Made by a program: the position numbers and the translations under genes
Shown: positions 9,993 through 19,300 of the stretch, piece by piece
Position numbering within the stretch: position 1 is the stretch's first letter
Layout: every line of letters begins with the position of its first letter
Assembly (NCBI RefSeq): GCF_002001175.1
Contig: NZ_MUNT01000001.1
Coordinates: forward strand, 930,001-994,000
Direction of reading: 5' to 3'
From: Rhodanobacter sp. C03
Lineage (GTDB): Bacteria > Pseudomonadota > Gammaproteobacteria > Xanthomonadales > Rhodanobacteraceae
Length of the DNA stretch: 64,000 nucleotides
Notes under the pieces: model-generated
The model's input: only the letters and a program-made list of their open reading frames with translations
Database searches by the model: none
What the model was told of the DNA's origin: nothing

Positions 9993-10310
9993 TCAATCAT
10001 CCATGACTACGCTGCCGGAGCTTTCCTTGGTTTTGCGTGCCCGCCGCGGCTTCGCTGCCGCTGCTGCGATGAGTTGTTGCAGGTAGGCAATGCCTTCTTC
10101 CTCGGGAAAGAACGCAACGACGTCGGCAACGGTCAGGCCATGCTTCTCTCGCAGCAACTGAAATTCCTCGCGCGCCATTGCCAGGCGTTGGGCAGCAGCC
10201 TGCTTCTTGCCGAGCGGTCTGGGGGGGACGGGTTGCTGCTTTTCTACCCTGCGCTCGAGCGTGGCGAGTTCTTCCTGGAACTGGCGAAAGTCATATTTCT
10301 GGGTGGTCAT
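9993..10310 (-). CDS. Small basic protein, possibly H-NS-like
   Basis: The product has 105 residues: an N-terminal helical, charged half (likely coiled coil, residues 8-65), then a short segment GLTVADVVAFFPEEE, then a Lys/Arg-rich tail (KPRRARKTK). The coiled-coil plus basic-tail design resembles small nucleoid-associated proteins of the H-NS group common in Xanthomonadales, but the DNA-binding signature of H-NS (TWTGRGRxP) is absent, so this is only a suggestion. It is the last backbone gene before the tRNA-Phe island boundary. Confidence 0.5.
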   Translation of the reverse strand: MTTQKYDFRQFQEELATLERRVEKQQPVPPRPLGKKQAAAQRLAMAREEFQLLREKHGLTVADVVAFFPEEEGIAYLQQLIAAAAAKPRRARKTKESSGSVVMDD

Positions 10311-10397
10311 GAGGTACGCGAGATATCAGTGAGTAGCCCGATTTTCGCACGTTGATCTTGCATTGCGACGTCACGGGAGAGTTATCGAGCGCGCACG

Positions 10398-10422
10398 AAA
10401 AAGCCCACTCGTGAAAGTGGGC
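10398..10422 (-). terminator. Rho-independent terminator next to att copy 1
   Basis: The hairpin GCCCACT-TTCACG-AGTGGGC is read on the minus strand and followed by five T. It lies directly downstream of the partial tRNA-Phe copy and was presumably the tRNA-Phe terminator before the islands inserted. Confidence 0.8.
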
Positions 10423-10437
10423 CCAGTCGTTGCTATG

Positions 10438-10484
10438 CATGGTGGCCGAGGACGGAATCGAACCGCCGACACGGGGATTTTCAA
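10438..10484 (-). repeat. att copy 1: 3' part of tRNA-Phe (left boundary of island A)
   Basis: These 47 bp are identical to the 3' part of the intact tRNA-Phe (anticodon loop through CCA plus 2 bp) at 29472-29518. Identity stops abruptly after TTTTCAA, inside the anticodon arm. This is what an integrase that recombines at a tRNA 3' end leaves behind. It is not a functional tRNA, because the 5' half is missing. Confidence 0.9.
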
Positions 10485-10731
10485 CAGAATCCCCGACGAA
10501 TGGGAAACCTTGTTTTACGCGGGTTTCCAAGGGTTTAGGCGTTTTCAAAACCTGATGGCACCTGATGGAAATGGCGTAAAACCTGATAGCAGCTGTGCCC
10601 ACAGCGTGCCCACAAAAACCGTGCCCATAGAGCCCTGTGCATCATCGAGCAGGAGATTCTGCTTGGTATCGCCTTGACGCAATGCAGGCGAAGAACGCTG
10701 CCATGAAAACGGGCGACGTTGCTCACCCCGA
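10485..10731. other. Left end of island A, non-coding, with AACCTGA iterons
   Basis: No convincing gene lies here. AAACCTGA occurs at 10548 and 10579 with ACCTGAT at 10560, followed by TGTGCCCACAGCGTGCCC (10594-10611). The same iterons and the same 18-mer recur at the other end of the island (21075-21116). They look like integrase arm-type binding sites or the remains of a lost integrase gene. Confidence 0.5.
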
Positions 10732-11085
10732 TCATTTGGACCTCTCCTTTAGCCAACGACGCTGACCACGCAGCGGTTCCTCGGCCAAGCCAGCAATGCG
10801 GTCCTTTTTCCGCTGCGTCCGCTCATGGCTCGTTGCTGGGGTATTGGCTTGGTTCGAGCGGATCCACTCTCGCAAAGGGCCGACCAGGTAACGAACCATG
10901 TGCTTCCCGACTTCAATCCACGGTGGAGACTGGCCCCTCGCGCGTTGCACTTCCAGCCAATCGCACGACACCTGAAGAAGGACGGCAACCTGCTTTGGTG
11001 TCAGGTGCTGCCTTTCGGACAGCTGATCGAACGTGGCAATTAACGGGTCGTTGAGTGTTTCGAGCGGTGTGGGAGTGGAGGACAT
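10732..11085 (-). CDS. Excisionase-like HTH protein
   Basis: The product has 117 residues. Its central part (about 28-75) fits the MerR/excisionase-type helix-turn-helix (HTH_17): LTPKQVAVLLQVSCDWLEV, then PPWIEVGKHMVRYLV and LREWI. A basic, disordered tail follows (ERTQRKKDR). In integrative elements such proteins commonly direct excision or regulate the integrase. It is transcribed divergently from the XRE gene across a 148-bp interval that carries a perfect inverted repeat. The integrase it would be expected to serve is not in the window. Confidence 0.7.
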   Translation of the reverse strand: MSSTPTPLETLNDPLIATFDQLSERQHLTPKQVAVLLQVSCDWLEVQRARGQSPPWIEVGKHMVRYLVGPLREWIRSNQANTPATSHERTQRKKDRIAGLAEEPLRGQRRWLKERSK

Positions 11086-11181
11086 GTTTTCGGGTTAGGT
11101 GTTTGGACAGTTACGGCAGGCGTAGCCCTGTAAACAGCTTTGTAGCCACTACGGAGAATAGCTAAATAAACGAAGTAGGTG

Positions 11182-11198
11182 TATTGCAATATGCAATA
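11182..11198. promoter_or_regulatory. Candidate operator: 7-bp perfect inverted repeat
   Basis: TATTGCA-ATA-TGCAATA is a perfect dyad in the interval between the divergent excisionase-like and XRE genes, 35 bp before the XRE start codon. Its size and place fit an autoregulatory operator of an XRE-family dimer. Binding is inferred. Confidence 0.55.
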
Positions 11199-11233
11199 TA
11201 GGTTTAGAGCCCGATCCAATGAGGAGCGGGCCT

Positions 11234-11533
11234 ATGGCCGTGCTGAAGAAAGGTGCCAAACGAGCACCGAAATCGCTCCATCGACCAGAAAATCACGTTT
11301 TCTTGGCGGTGCTTCGTGATTTCCGTGAACGAGCTACGTTGACCCAGGTGCAGGTAGCAGAACGGCTTGGGCGGTCGCAAAACTATGTCAGCGCTGCCGA
11401 GAGGGGTGTGGTTCGCCTGGACGGCCTGCAATTGCGGGACTGGTGCCAGGCTTGCGATTCGGACTTGGTGAAATGGGCCAAGGAAGTGGAAGGGCGACTC
11501 GGCGGGAAGAAGGCAACTCGGCAGAGTCAATGA
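11234..11533 (+). CDS. XRE-family transcriptional regulator
   Basis: This is a 99-residue protein with an N-terminal helix-turn-helix of the Cro/CI type: LAVLRDFRERATLTQVQVAERL, then GRSQNYVSAAERG, then LDGLQLRDWCQACD. I chose the ATG at 11234 because GAGGAG lies seven bases upstream (11221-11226); the frame also opens at 11219. It is 170 bp upstream of the Zorya operon and on the same strand, so it may control it; it may equally control the divergent excisionase-like gene. A palindromic operator candidate sits before its start. Confidence 0.8.
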   Translation: MAVLKKGAKRAPKSLHRPENHVFLAVLRDFRERATLTQVQVAERLGRSQNYVSAAERGVVRLDGLQLRDWCQACDSDLVKWAKEVEGRLGGKKATRQSQ

Positions 11534-11655
11534 AAACGCCGCCTTGGGAAAGGGTCAGCGAAGTACTAGTCTGCTACATCAAGCGCAAGTAGCTTAGGAT
11601 GGCCGAAGGATTGGACATGAAGCTCGCCGAGCTCATCACCGAGGCTGAAGTTTAA

Positions 11656-11679
11656 GAAACATCTGCCATCAGATGTTTC
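11656..11679 (+). promoter_or_regulatory. 10-bp perfect inverted repeat before the Zorya operon
   Basis: GAAACATCTG-CCAT-CAGATGTTTC is a perfect hairpin or dyad ending about 10 bp before the ribosome binding site of the leader gene. No T-run follows, so it is unlikely to be a terminator. It could be an operator or a stem in the 5' leader that limits translation. Confidence 0.6.
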
Positions 11680-11702
11680 GCATCGTCACAGGGGACGAAA
11701 AC

Positions 11703-11858
11703 ATGGAATGTTCAGTTGAGGAGACCCCTCTGGGTAACGGCTTATCAGTCGTGCCGCAGCAGGATGGCGTCTTGAATATTTATTCTGGCGTGCAACAAGA
11801 AGTGTGCGTCGCACTGAATGCTGCCAATTTGTTGATTCGAATCGTTGGGAGCCCGTAG
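11703..11858 (+). CDS. Small leader protein upstream of zorA (51 aa)
   Basis: This is a short open frame with good translation signals. AGGGGA lies seven bases before ATG 11703, and its stop codon TAG overlaps the GTG start of zorA (TAGTG, position 11858), the usual arrangement for translational coupling. The peptide starts MECSVEETPLGNG and ends LLIRIVGSP; it has no signal peptide, membrane helix or known motif. The frame can be extended to an ATG at 11673, but that would overlap the inverted repeat. It may be a real small protein or only a leader peptide that tunes zorA translation. Confidence 0.5.
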   Translation: MECSVEETPLGNGLSVVPQQDGVLNIYSGVQQEVCVALNAANLLIRIVGSP

Positions 11859-13834
11859 TGGACTTGTCATTCTTCAAGAACGCGCCTCTTTCCCTACAGG
11901 TCACTGGAAGTGTCCTGTTGGTCTTGTTCGTAGCATTTTGTATCTTTTTTGGGCTATTGGGCATCATCTTTCGAGTCCGACTCGGACATGTTCTTCGCAC
12001 ACTGCGCAAGCAAAAAATCAACACTTCCGAGGGCCTTAAAAGGGTATTCCAATTTGATGCGAAGTTGACGCATCTATGGAACGAGTTCCGCGAGACCTTG
12101 CACGAACAGAAAGAGAACCGTGGCGGGAAGTCGGTCGTTGTTACACTCCGCGCGACAGTTCCAGCGGAGTCCTACTTTAATTCTCAGTTTCTAATTGACG
12201 GTCGGTTACGTACAGAGCTCTTCAAGCATTTTCCCGGAATTTTTACGGGCCTCGGCATCATCGGCACATTTGCAGGTTTGATTTCTGGTCTCCAGGCTTT
12301 TCACGTCTCAGACAATCCTGGGCAGGTGCGCGAGAGCTTGGACCTTCTGCTACATGGAGTATTTGAAGCGTTCTTTGTGTCCGTTGCTGCCATTTCCATT
12401 GCGATGCTCGTGACGCTGATCGAGAAAGCGTTGCTGACGTCGCTCTATCGCTGCACTGAAGACCTTGCGCAATACATAGACAGCTTGTTCGTTTCTGGGG
12501 CGGGCGAGGACTATCTGTCGCGCATCGTGCTTGCCTCGGAGGATGCTGCTAGTCAGTCGAAGATTCTCAAGGACTCGCTTGTGGGAGACCTTAAGACCAT
12601 CTTGCAGGAGGTCACTGATCGCCAGATTGCCGCGCAGATGCAAAACAGCGCCACTCTAAGTCAGGAAATTGCGGGGAGCATTCGGACCAGCCTTCAGGGG
12701 CCGATGGAAAAGATCAGCGACCTTGTTGCCAGAGCCAGCGGTGATCAAAGCAGCGCTGCCTCAGAAATGCTCAAAGACGTAATGTCGAGTTTCAGTCAAC
12801 GATTGAATGAGCTATTTGGTGGCCAAATCTCTGGCATCCAGGATTTGAACCAGAAGAGCGCCCAAGCCATGCAGGACGCTGTCAAGTCGCTGAATCACCT
12901 TGTAGGAAGCCTTGAAGCCGCCAACCAGCGTTCTGGTGATGCGATGGCTGAACGTATGGCGAAATCCGTTGAGGAGATGGAGCGCCGCCAGTCTGAGATC
13001 AACGACCAAACTCGATCATTCGTTGAACAGATTCGTCAGCTTGTATCGACCTCTCAAACCGACACCAGTGAGAGGTTGCAAAGTCTCTTGATGGATCTTG
13101 GCAAGCAAGTCGGAAGCATTGTGGGAGTGCTGCAGACACAGTCTGCCCAAACTCGCGAAGACCAAAGGCAACGAGAAGATGCATTCTCCTCACACGCACA
13201 CAATATGGTCAGCTCCATGGGTGAATCCGTATCTGGAGTGATTGAGCAACTGGCCAGCTCCACCAACCAAATGCGGCATAGCGTCGAAACTATGGAGCGC
13301 ACGACCTTGAGTGCGATCGACAAAATGAGTACAGGCGCACGCACGCTTGAGCAAGGGGCAATCGCATTCTCGCAAGCAGGGGATAAGGTCACCAATGCGA
13401 TGACTCAAACTGCTTCTGTCGCGAATAAGATGACCGAGGTCAGTGGATCCTTGAACTCTTCTGCGTCTGCGCTTCAAGGCGTACTTGTCGACTATCAAGC
13501 CAACCGTGAAGCGACGGGCTCCATGCTTGTCGAAGTTCGAGCTGTAGTCGAGTCTGCAAAACGCGAAGCATCGTTGACCCAAGGCATTCTCGATCGTATC
13601 CAGTCGGCAACGGAGAAGTTGGTCTCAGCGCAGAAAGAAGCAGACACATATCTTGAGGGCGTGACTGAAGTGCTCGCCACAGCACACGAATCTTTTTGCG
13701 ACGGCATCACCCGCACCTTGGATCGCGCCAACAGCGATTTTCATATAAAGCTGAGCCATGCGGTTGGCTTGCTAGGTTCTGCCATTCAAGAGCTTGAGGT
13801 TACGGTATCAAGCGCTGGCTCGGCGAAGAAGTAG
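11858..13834 (+). CDS. zorA: Zorya anti-phage system, MotA-like stator ZorA
   Basis: ZorA is the proton-channel subunit of the membrane-embedded Zorya motor that senses phage attack. The product has 658 residues. A first membrane helix (about 10-35) and the MotA/TolQ/ExbB core with FPGIFTGLGIIGTFAGL (about 124-145) and a further helix (168-190) are followed by a very long coiled-coil cytoplasmic tail (about 215-650), the hallmark that separates ZorA from flagellar MotA. I chose the GTG at 11858, which has GGGAG upstream and leaves a short N-terminus before the first helix; an ATG at 11804 would add 18 residues overlapping the leader gene. zorB starts 3 bp after the stop. Confidence 0.92.
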   Translation: MDLSFFKNAPLSLQVTGSVLLVLFVAFCIFFGLLGIIFRVRLGHVLRTLRKQKINTSEGLKRVFQFDAKLTHLWNEFRETLHEQKENRGGKSVVVTLRATVPAESYFNSQFLIDGRLRTELFKHFPGIFTGLGIIGTFAGLISGLQAFHVSDNPGQVRESLDLLLHGVFEAFFVSVAAISIAMLVTLIEKALLTSLYRCTEDLAQYIDSLFVSGAGEDYLSRIVLASEDAASQSKILKDSLVGDLKTILQEVTDRQIAAQMQNSATLSQEIAGSIRTSLQGPMEKISDLVARASGDQSSAASEMLKDVMSSFSQRLNELFGGQISGIQDLNQKSAQAMQDAVKSLNHLVGSLEAANQRSGDAMAERMAKSVEEMERRQSEINDQTRSFVEQIRQLVSTSQTDTSERLQSLLMDLGKQVGSIVGVLQTQSAQTREDQRQREDAFSSHAHNMVSSMGESVSGVIEQLASSTNQMRHSVETMERTTLSAIDKMSTGARTLEQGAIAFSQAGDKVTNAMTQTASVANKMTEVSGSLNSSASALQGVLVDYQANREATGSMLVEVRAVVESAKREASLTQGILDRIQSATEKLVSAQKEADTYLEGVTEVLATAHESFCDGITRTLDRANSDFHIKLSHAVGLLGSAIQELEVTVSSAGSAKK

Positions 13835-13837
13835 CCC

Positions 13838-14566
13838 ATGTTATCGATGCGATCCAATGTACGTGCGAAAGCCAAAGATGAGGCCGAAAAACCCTTCTGG
13901 ATTTCCTATGCTGACCTGATGACCGCGCTAATGGTCCTCTTTCTTGTAGTCATGTGTGTAACGTTGTTAGAGGTGACCAAGACAGTTACGGAACAGCAAC
14001 GACTGGAAAGCCAGCACAATCAGGATATAGAGCGCCTACTGGATCGGTTTGATGCGGTGACCCACGACGAACGATTCAAGGGCATTACGGTCGACCGAAC
14101 GCGTCGAGTCATTGATTTTGGTGCACGCGCGCAATTTCCGTTCGCACGTTCGACCCTCACGCTTGAGCAGCAACGTCTGCTCAGGGCGTTCGTTCCCGCA
14201 ATATTGGAGAAATCGGATGATGAGCTGGGGAAGCGCGTCCTAAAGCAGATTGTCGTTGATGGATTCACCGACAAGAAGGGCTCATATTTGAGCAACCTTG
14301 ACCTTAGCCTACAGCGAAGCCAACGCGTTCTATGTGCGCTATTCGGCGTGCCACAGTCGGGCGAGGTGGCTATGACACCTCAGCAACTAGAGGAGGTGAG
14401 GGCGCTCTTCCTAGTAGGCGGATACTCCTTCAATGCAGCCAAAGATACTGACGAGGAAAGTCGGCGCGTCGAGATGCGCTTAATCTTGCTGGGCGTAAAG
14501 GAACAGAGGCCGTCGACTTCGGGCATCGAGGCGGGCAACTTTGGTATCTGTGCTTTGGGACCGTAA
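13838..14566 (+). CDS. zorB: Zorya anti-phage system, MotB/OmpA-like ZorB
   Basis: ZorB pairs with ZorA and anchors the motor to peptidoglycan. The 242-residue protein has a short cytoplasmic N-terminus, one membrane helix starting ISYADLMTALMVLFLVV with the essential-type proton-binding aspartate at D26, and an OmpA-like peptidoglycan-binding domain (VVDGFTDKKGSY near residues 140-152, then LSLQRSQRV and ESRRVEMRL). Its stop codon overlaps the zorC start by one base (TAATG), implying coupled translation. Confidence 0.92.
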   Translation: MLSMRSNVRAKAKDEAEKPFWISYADLMTALMVLFLVVMCVTLLEVTKTVTEQQRLESQHNQDIERLLDRFDAVTHDERFKGITVDRTRRVIDFGARAQFPFARSTLTLEQQRLLRAFVPAILEKSDDELGKRVLKQIVVDGFTDKKGSYLSNLDLSLQRSQRVLCALFGVPQSGEVAMTPQQLEEVRALFLVGGYSFNAAKDTDEESRRVEMRLILLGVKEQRPSTSGIEAGNFGICALGP

Positions 14567-16302
14567 TGTCAGCACTTGAACGACTCAAATCATCGCTTGG
14601 GACTGCATCATCGCAGCCGATAGGTCGGTCTTGGGCAGTCGATAATTCGATCGATCAAGAGATCACTCGCTTGCAGCGGCACTTGAAAGCGGGAGCTTTG
14701 TCATATCTTCCGAAGGACTTGCAGGTTGAAGCGGTGCAACGCTTCTGGGTTTCGAGGGAGCTCGGTAGCCTGACTGATGCACGGCTGGTGTCCTATGGCG
14801 TGACACTTCCAGTCGGACCACAGCGCATGTGCGTGATAGAGGATCGTGAGCGCTTTCCTGTACTGCTACGCGAAGTCGATCAAATTCTTCCCGCACGCAA
14901 GCATTACAGAAGATGCTATCAAGGGCTTCTCGCAGGGTATTTCAGCTACGACCCTCACAGCAAAGAAGCTCCGCAGATCGGACGGGAGAATTGGGCGGCG
15001 CTAAGAACTTACCTGCACGACCGCTCGGGTATGGTAGTTGACGGAGATCGAAATCCTGGTTGGGTCGATACTCTTCAGTCGCACAGACAGGTGTTGTCGC
15101 AAGAACCATGTAATAGATATGGGACGGCATTTCTAGACGGAGATAGCCGCGAAGTTGACGAACTGAGGGAAGGCTTGAGTATCGCGGACGCGTCTTGGTT
15201 CACGAGGGAGCTCTTTCTGGCTCAAATTCGCGCTGCCGAGCGCCGTTCAGATGCGGGATTTCTTAAAGTTATCGAGCACCTTCTCGACATGCTGCGCAAT
15301 AACGAGGCAGTGAGAAATGAAGGCTTGGCCATGTTACTTAACAGGCACGCTACGGTTCAGCCCGTGCCTTTGAGTGTTCCTCTGCGTGACGCCGCAGTGG
15401 AGTGGTGGGGAAATCCCTGGTTAGCCTCAAATAGCATGCGATGGAGTCGTGTTACGTCGGCTTCTCGTGCGATGGTTACTGAATGGCTCAAGCTTGAGTT
15501 CATTGAGGCATTCTTCACGTTGCTTGCCGAAGAGCGCACTGGCGACACTCGCCGACTTGAGTTCTGGAAGCGCTACGTCAATGCGATTGACGAGGTCCAC
15601 TTCGCCTTGGGCACGGAGGCACGTACATCCAGAGCATCGGATTTTGTAGCGCTTCGAAGGAAGATGGCAGGGCTTGTTGTCGACTTGCAAGACAACGTCA
15701 GAAGCAATAACGCTTTCATCATGAAGATGGGGCCGCTTGTGATCGTAGAGTTTAGCGGCTACAGCAATGCCTGCTATGGGTACGATGGAAGGAAACCATT
15801 GCCCTTTCGACTCGACCGTCCAGTAGTGATGCCAAAGAATGCGACCAACTCGCTGAAGCACTCTGCATACTGGATTTGGTTACAGCACCAAGATGGTATT
15901 CACGGGTGGAATCGTTGGGAAGAGATGTTCACGGCGACGCTTGCCACCGAATTTGGCATCCAGCCAAAGAAGATAGGCGCTGCACAAACGCACCAACGCG
16001 AACCTGTAGCAGGCACGCATGAAAAGGGTCCGCTGCGCGCTCAGCAGGAACCGTCGACCCGCAGGCATGAGGCTTATCCTGGTGCGGGGAGCGACACCAT
16101 AGATGCCTGGAAGAGCCGCAATTACACGCGCGTGATGTTGTCAACGTTTACGGAGCGGTTTGGTCTGAAGATCAACGACCTGACGGCGAACAACGGCAAC
16201 CTATGGGTTCAAACGGACGCGACGAATCTTGACGTCAACCAAGTGCTGCATCGCTGGGGTTTTCGGTACAAGGACAACAAAGGTTGGTGGAAGCAGGGGT
16301 GA
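14566..16302 (+). CDS. zorC: Zorya type I ZorC (EH-signature protein)
   Basis: ZorC is one of two cytosolic effectors that define type I Zorya; published work describes it as DNA-binding and required for defence. The 578-residue protein is soluble, and its middle region (about residues 200-440) fits the EH_Signature domain, including WWGNPWLASNSMRW. A linker rich in His, Glu and Pro (about 470-515) leads to a small C-terminal module ending LHRWGFRYKDNKGWWKQ, probably a separate domain. The call rests mainly on position between zorB and zorD and on length. zorD starts 3 bp after its stop. Confidence 0.85.
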   Translation: MSALERLKSSLGTASSQPIGRSWAVDNSIDQEITRLQRHLKAGALSYLPKDLQVEAVQRFWVSRELGSLTDARLVSYGVTLPVGPQRMCVIEDRERFPVLLREVDQILPARKHYRRCYQGLLAGYFSYDPHSKEAPQIGRENWAALRTYLHDRSGMVVDGDRNPGWVDTLQSHRQVLSQEPCNRYGTAFLDGDSREVDELREGLSIADASWFTRELFLAQIRAAERRSDAGFLKVIEHLLDMLRNNEAVRNEGLAMLLNRHATVQPVPLSVPLRDAAVEWWGNPWLASNSMRWSRVTSASRAMVTEWLKLEFIEAFFTLLAEERTGDTRRLEFWKRYVNAIDEVHFALGTEARTSRASDFVALRRKMAGLVVDLQDNVRSNNAFIMKMGPLVIVEFSGYSNACYGYDGRKPLPFRLDRPVVMPKNATNSLKHSAYWIWLQHQDGIHGWNRWEEMFTATLATEFGIQPKKIGAAQTHQREPVAGTHEKGPLRAQQEPSTRRHEAYPGAGSDTIDAWKSRNYTRVMLSTFTERFGLKINDLTANNGNLWVQTDATNLDVNQVLHRWGFRYKDNKGWWKQG

Positions 16303-16305
16303 GGA

Positions 16306-19300
16306 ATGTTCAAGCTGTTCAAAAAGGTCGACCATCTCCCACCAAGTGGCTGGCACTGCGTTGAAACCGAGGATGGGGTTCGTATAGGCACTCAGCCAAC
16401 TGATCTTTCACGTTCGCTGACCGCAGAGTTTTTGGGTGGATTTCTCGAACAGCTTGAGGATGAGGGGTTCGCGGAAGTTGAGGATGGTCGCTATTTCATT
16501 TCGTGGAATTCAGTCTATGAGTTGATGGTGCATCCCGAGTATTCGCAAGGCATGTCCGAACTCGCGTTGCCCGCTGTTGAGCCGGTTCTAGCTACCGTCA
16601 GCAGCCACGATTCCCTTGAGGACGCAACTTTCGAAATTGCGATAGGCGACTGGTCAATCGATTCTTCCTTCGCACATGAAGCATCCCTGCTAGGTGCTGT
16701 CCTTACGCACCACGATCGTAAGGTGCTGCTACCGTCATCCCTTTGGGCACTAGTTCGTGAAATTCGTCTGTTTGCCCACCGAGGCGGGTCTGAACGAACT
16801 GGGCAAGCTAACCGCCTAGGCTGGGGTCGAATTCGCCGCCTTGCCGTCGCTGCAGATGTAAACCTTGACTCATTTCTTCATCGCACGGTCGTACTCACAC
16901 CAGAGCGCCTGACGATCGGCATTCGCAAGGCGACCGTTGACGACGACGCCATCATAGAAGTTCAGCCAAGTTTCGACGGCGCTCCTGATGATTGGCTGGA
17001 TCGATTCGATCGCCAGGCGCGTGTACTAGGCCGTTATGACATACCGACCAATGAAGGAGTCGTACAGGTCGTCATTTCACCCAAGGTGCGAACTGTTCTC
17101 GAGGAAATAAAACGGCTCCCGATGCGTCGCGTCGCAGGTGCACGTGCGCAAGCGTTCATCCTAAATCCATATGCAGCTTTGGGCGAGGATGCCAACGATG
17201 TCATCGACGAAATGCAGTTTGAGCGCGCTCGTTCGGAGGCTGGGCTCGAGTACGAACGTTTTTTACCAAGGTTCGAACGGGACGCATTTGGTTACCCTCT
17301 CAAGGTTGGGCTTCTTGTAGAGACGGCATCTGCTTTGGGTCCGATGTCATCGGACTGCATATGGCTTACGGACGATGAACTTGCAATGTTCGTCGGGTCG
17401 CTGAAATCCGCTCTTGCGAAGAACTACCAGTTGCTTGGCTGGAACGGTTACGACCTTGAGCTGCAGGGTGATTCACCTGAATACCTTCATGAGCTGGAGA
17501 AGGCGCTTGAGGACCGTAAGCGACCTCCAATTGTCATCACCTATGCTCAAATTTACGATCTGACGCACTACACATCTCGGGTACAGGAAATCGGCGTAGA
17601 GAAGCCATATTTTTCTCCCTACATCGCCAAGAAGAAAGATGATGAGGGTTGGTTTCCAGAGAACGTCATCCCCATTATTTCGTGGGTGGCAGAGGGTGAG
17701 GCCGAGCCTATCTCTATACCGCTCAGCCCTCAGACGTTGGCTGAATTTCGCCAGAAGATCGCTGACGCCAAAGCGACGGGTAACTCCGAAATCTCAATTC
17801 CAGGCGTCGCCAAACCAATTCCTCTTGCTGAGGCGGTGCGCATTTCGGAGACGTTTACCGCTGCAAAATCTGACGCAGATGAAGGTCGTCTTGATCGCGC
17901 GAGTCTGAGGCGGCCAGACGCCACCACAACCGTTGCGCGCAAGAGCCCAGTGCTCTTAGCGAATATTCAGAACATTGATTATGCAGAAGAGCGCCGCGAG
18001 GCGCTCTCAACACAAAGTTGCTCGCTCGAAATGCCATCGTCAATGCGGCCTGGATACGCGTTGCTGCCTCACCAGCGCGAAGGTGTGACGTGGCTTCAAT
18101 CACTCTATTTGGCTAATAGAGCCTACAACTGTCGTGGCGCCGTACTTGCCGATGATATGGGTCTCGGGAAGACACTTCAGCTGCTGACGTTGATGGCTTG
18201 GATTCTGGAAAAGGACCCGAAATCAGACCCTATGCTTGTGGTTGCTCCAGTATCGTTACTGGAAAATTGGAAGGAAGAGGCTGCGGTTTTTTTCACTGCG
18301 GAAGCGCTTCCGATTCTCACAGCCTACGGGCAAGAATTGGCTCCGCTCCGAGTTCCGCGTGAGAGCATCGACGAACGCTTAAGATCTGAGGATGGCCTGA
18401 CCAAGTTCCTGAAGCCAGGCTGGCTTGGAGATGCGCGCATAGTTCTCACGACATATGAAACGCTTAGGGACCTTGAATTCTCGTTTGCCTCTCAACGCTG
18501 GTCGCTGATGATTTGTGACGAAGCGCAGAAGATCAAAAATCCAGCTGCGATGGTGACGCGCGCTGCGAAGAAGCAGAACGTCGAATTCAAGATTGCATGT
18601 ACCGGGACACCTGTTGAGAACACACTGGCAGATATCTGGTGCTTGTTCGATTTCGTGCAGCCGGGATTGCTTGGCGCGCTTAATGAATTTGGACGCCGTT
18701 ACCGTAAGCCGATAGAAGCTAGAACCACTGAAGAGCTTGCTCGGGTCGAAGAATTGCGTAAGTTGATCACACCGCAAATTCTGAGGCGAACCAAGGCGGA
18801 GGTCGCCAAGGATCTGCCAAAAAAGATCATAGTCGAAGATTGTCGCAAGCTACGACTGTCTGAAAAGCAGCGTGAGCTTTACGCTTGGGCCATCGAAGTT
18901 TTCAAAAAGCGCGGCGAGCCCGATACAAATGCACCTTTCAAAAACCACCTTGGATTGCTCCACTACCTCCGCCTCGTATGCACGGATCCGCGACGCTTCG
19001 GATTGGACGTTTTCAGGCCGAGTATCTTGGCTGACTATCGAATCCAAGCGCCTAAACTTGATTGGCTTTTGTCTCAACTAAAGGCTATCAAGAGTAAGGA
19101 AGAAAAGGTCATTGTTTTTTGCGAGTTTCGCGTTATTCAGCGCCTTTTACAGCACTACATTCACGAGTCGCTGGACTTCAGGCCTGACATCATCAACGGA
19201 GATACGGCTGCATCAGCCAGCCACGTCGACAGTAGGCAGAAGCGCATCAAGTCGTTTCAAGAGCGGGCAGGCTTTGGGGTGATCATATTGTCACCTGTTG

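Noticed and set aside
10363..10677. Open frame reading through the partial tRNA-Phe copy
   Set aside because: The translated tRNA segment (GRGRNRTADTGIFN) is a well-known false gene pattern.
11599..11655. 17-codon frame (MAEGLDMKLAEL...) upstream of the Zorya leader gene
   Set aside because: It is very short and has only a weak ribosome binding site; it may be translated, but it cannot be told from chance.
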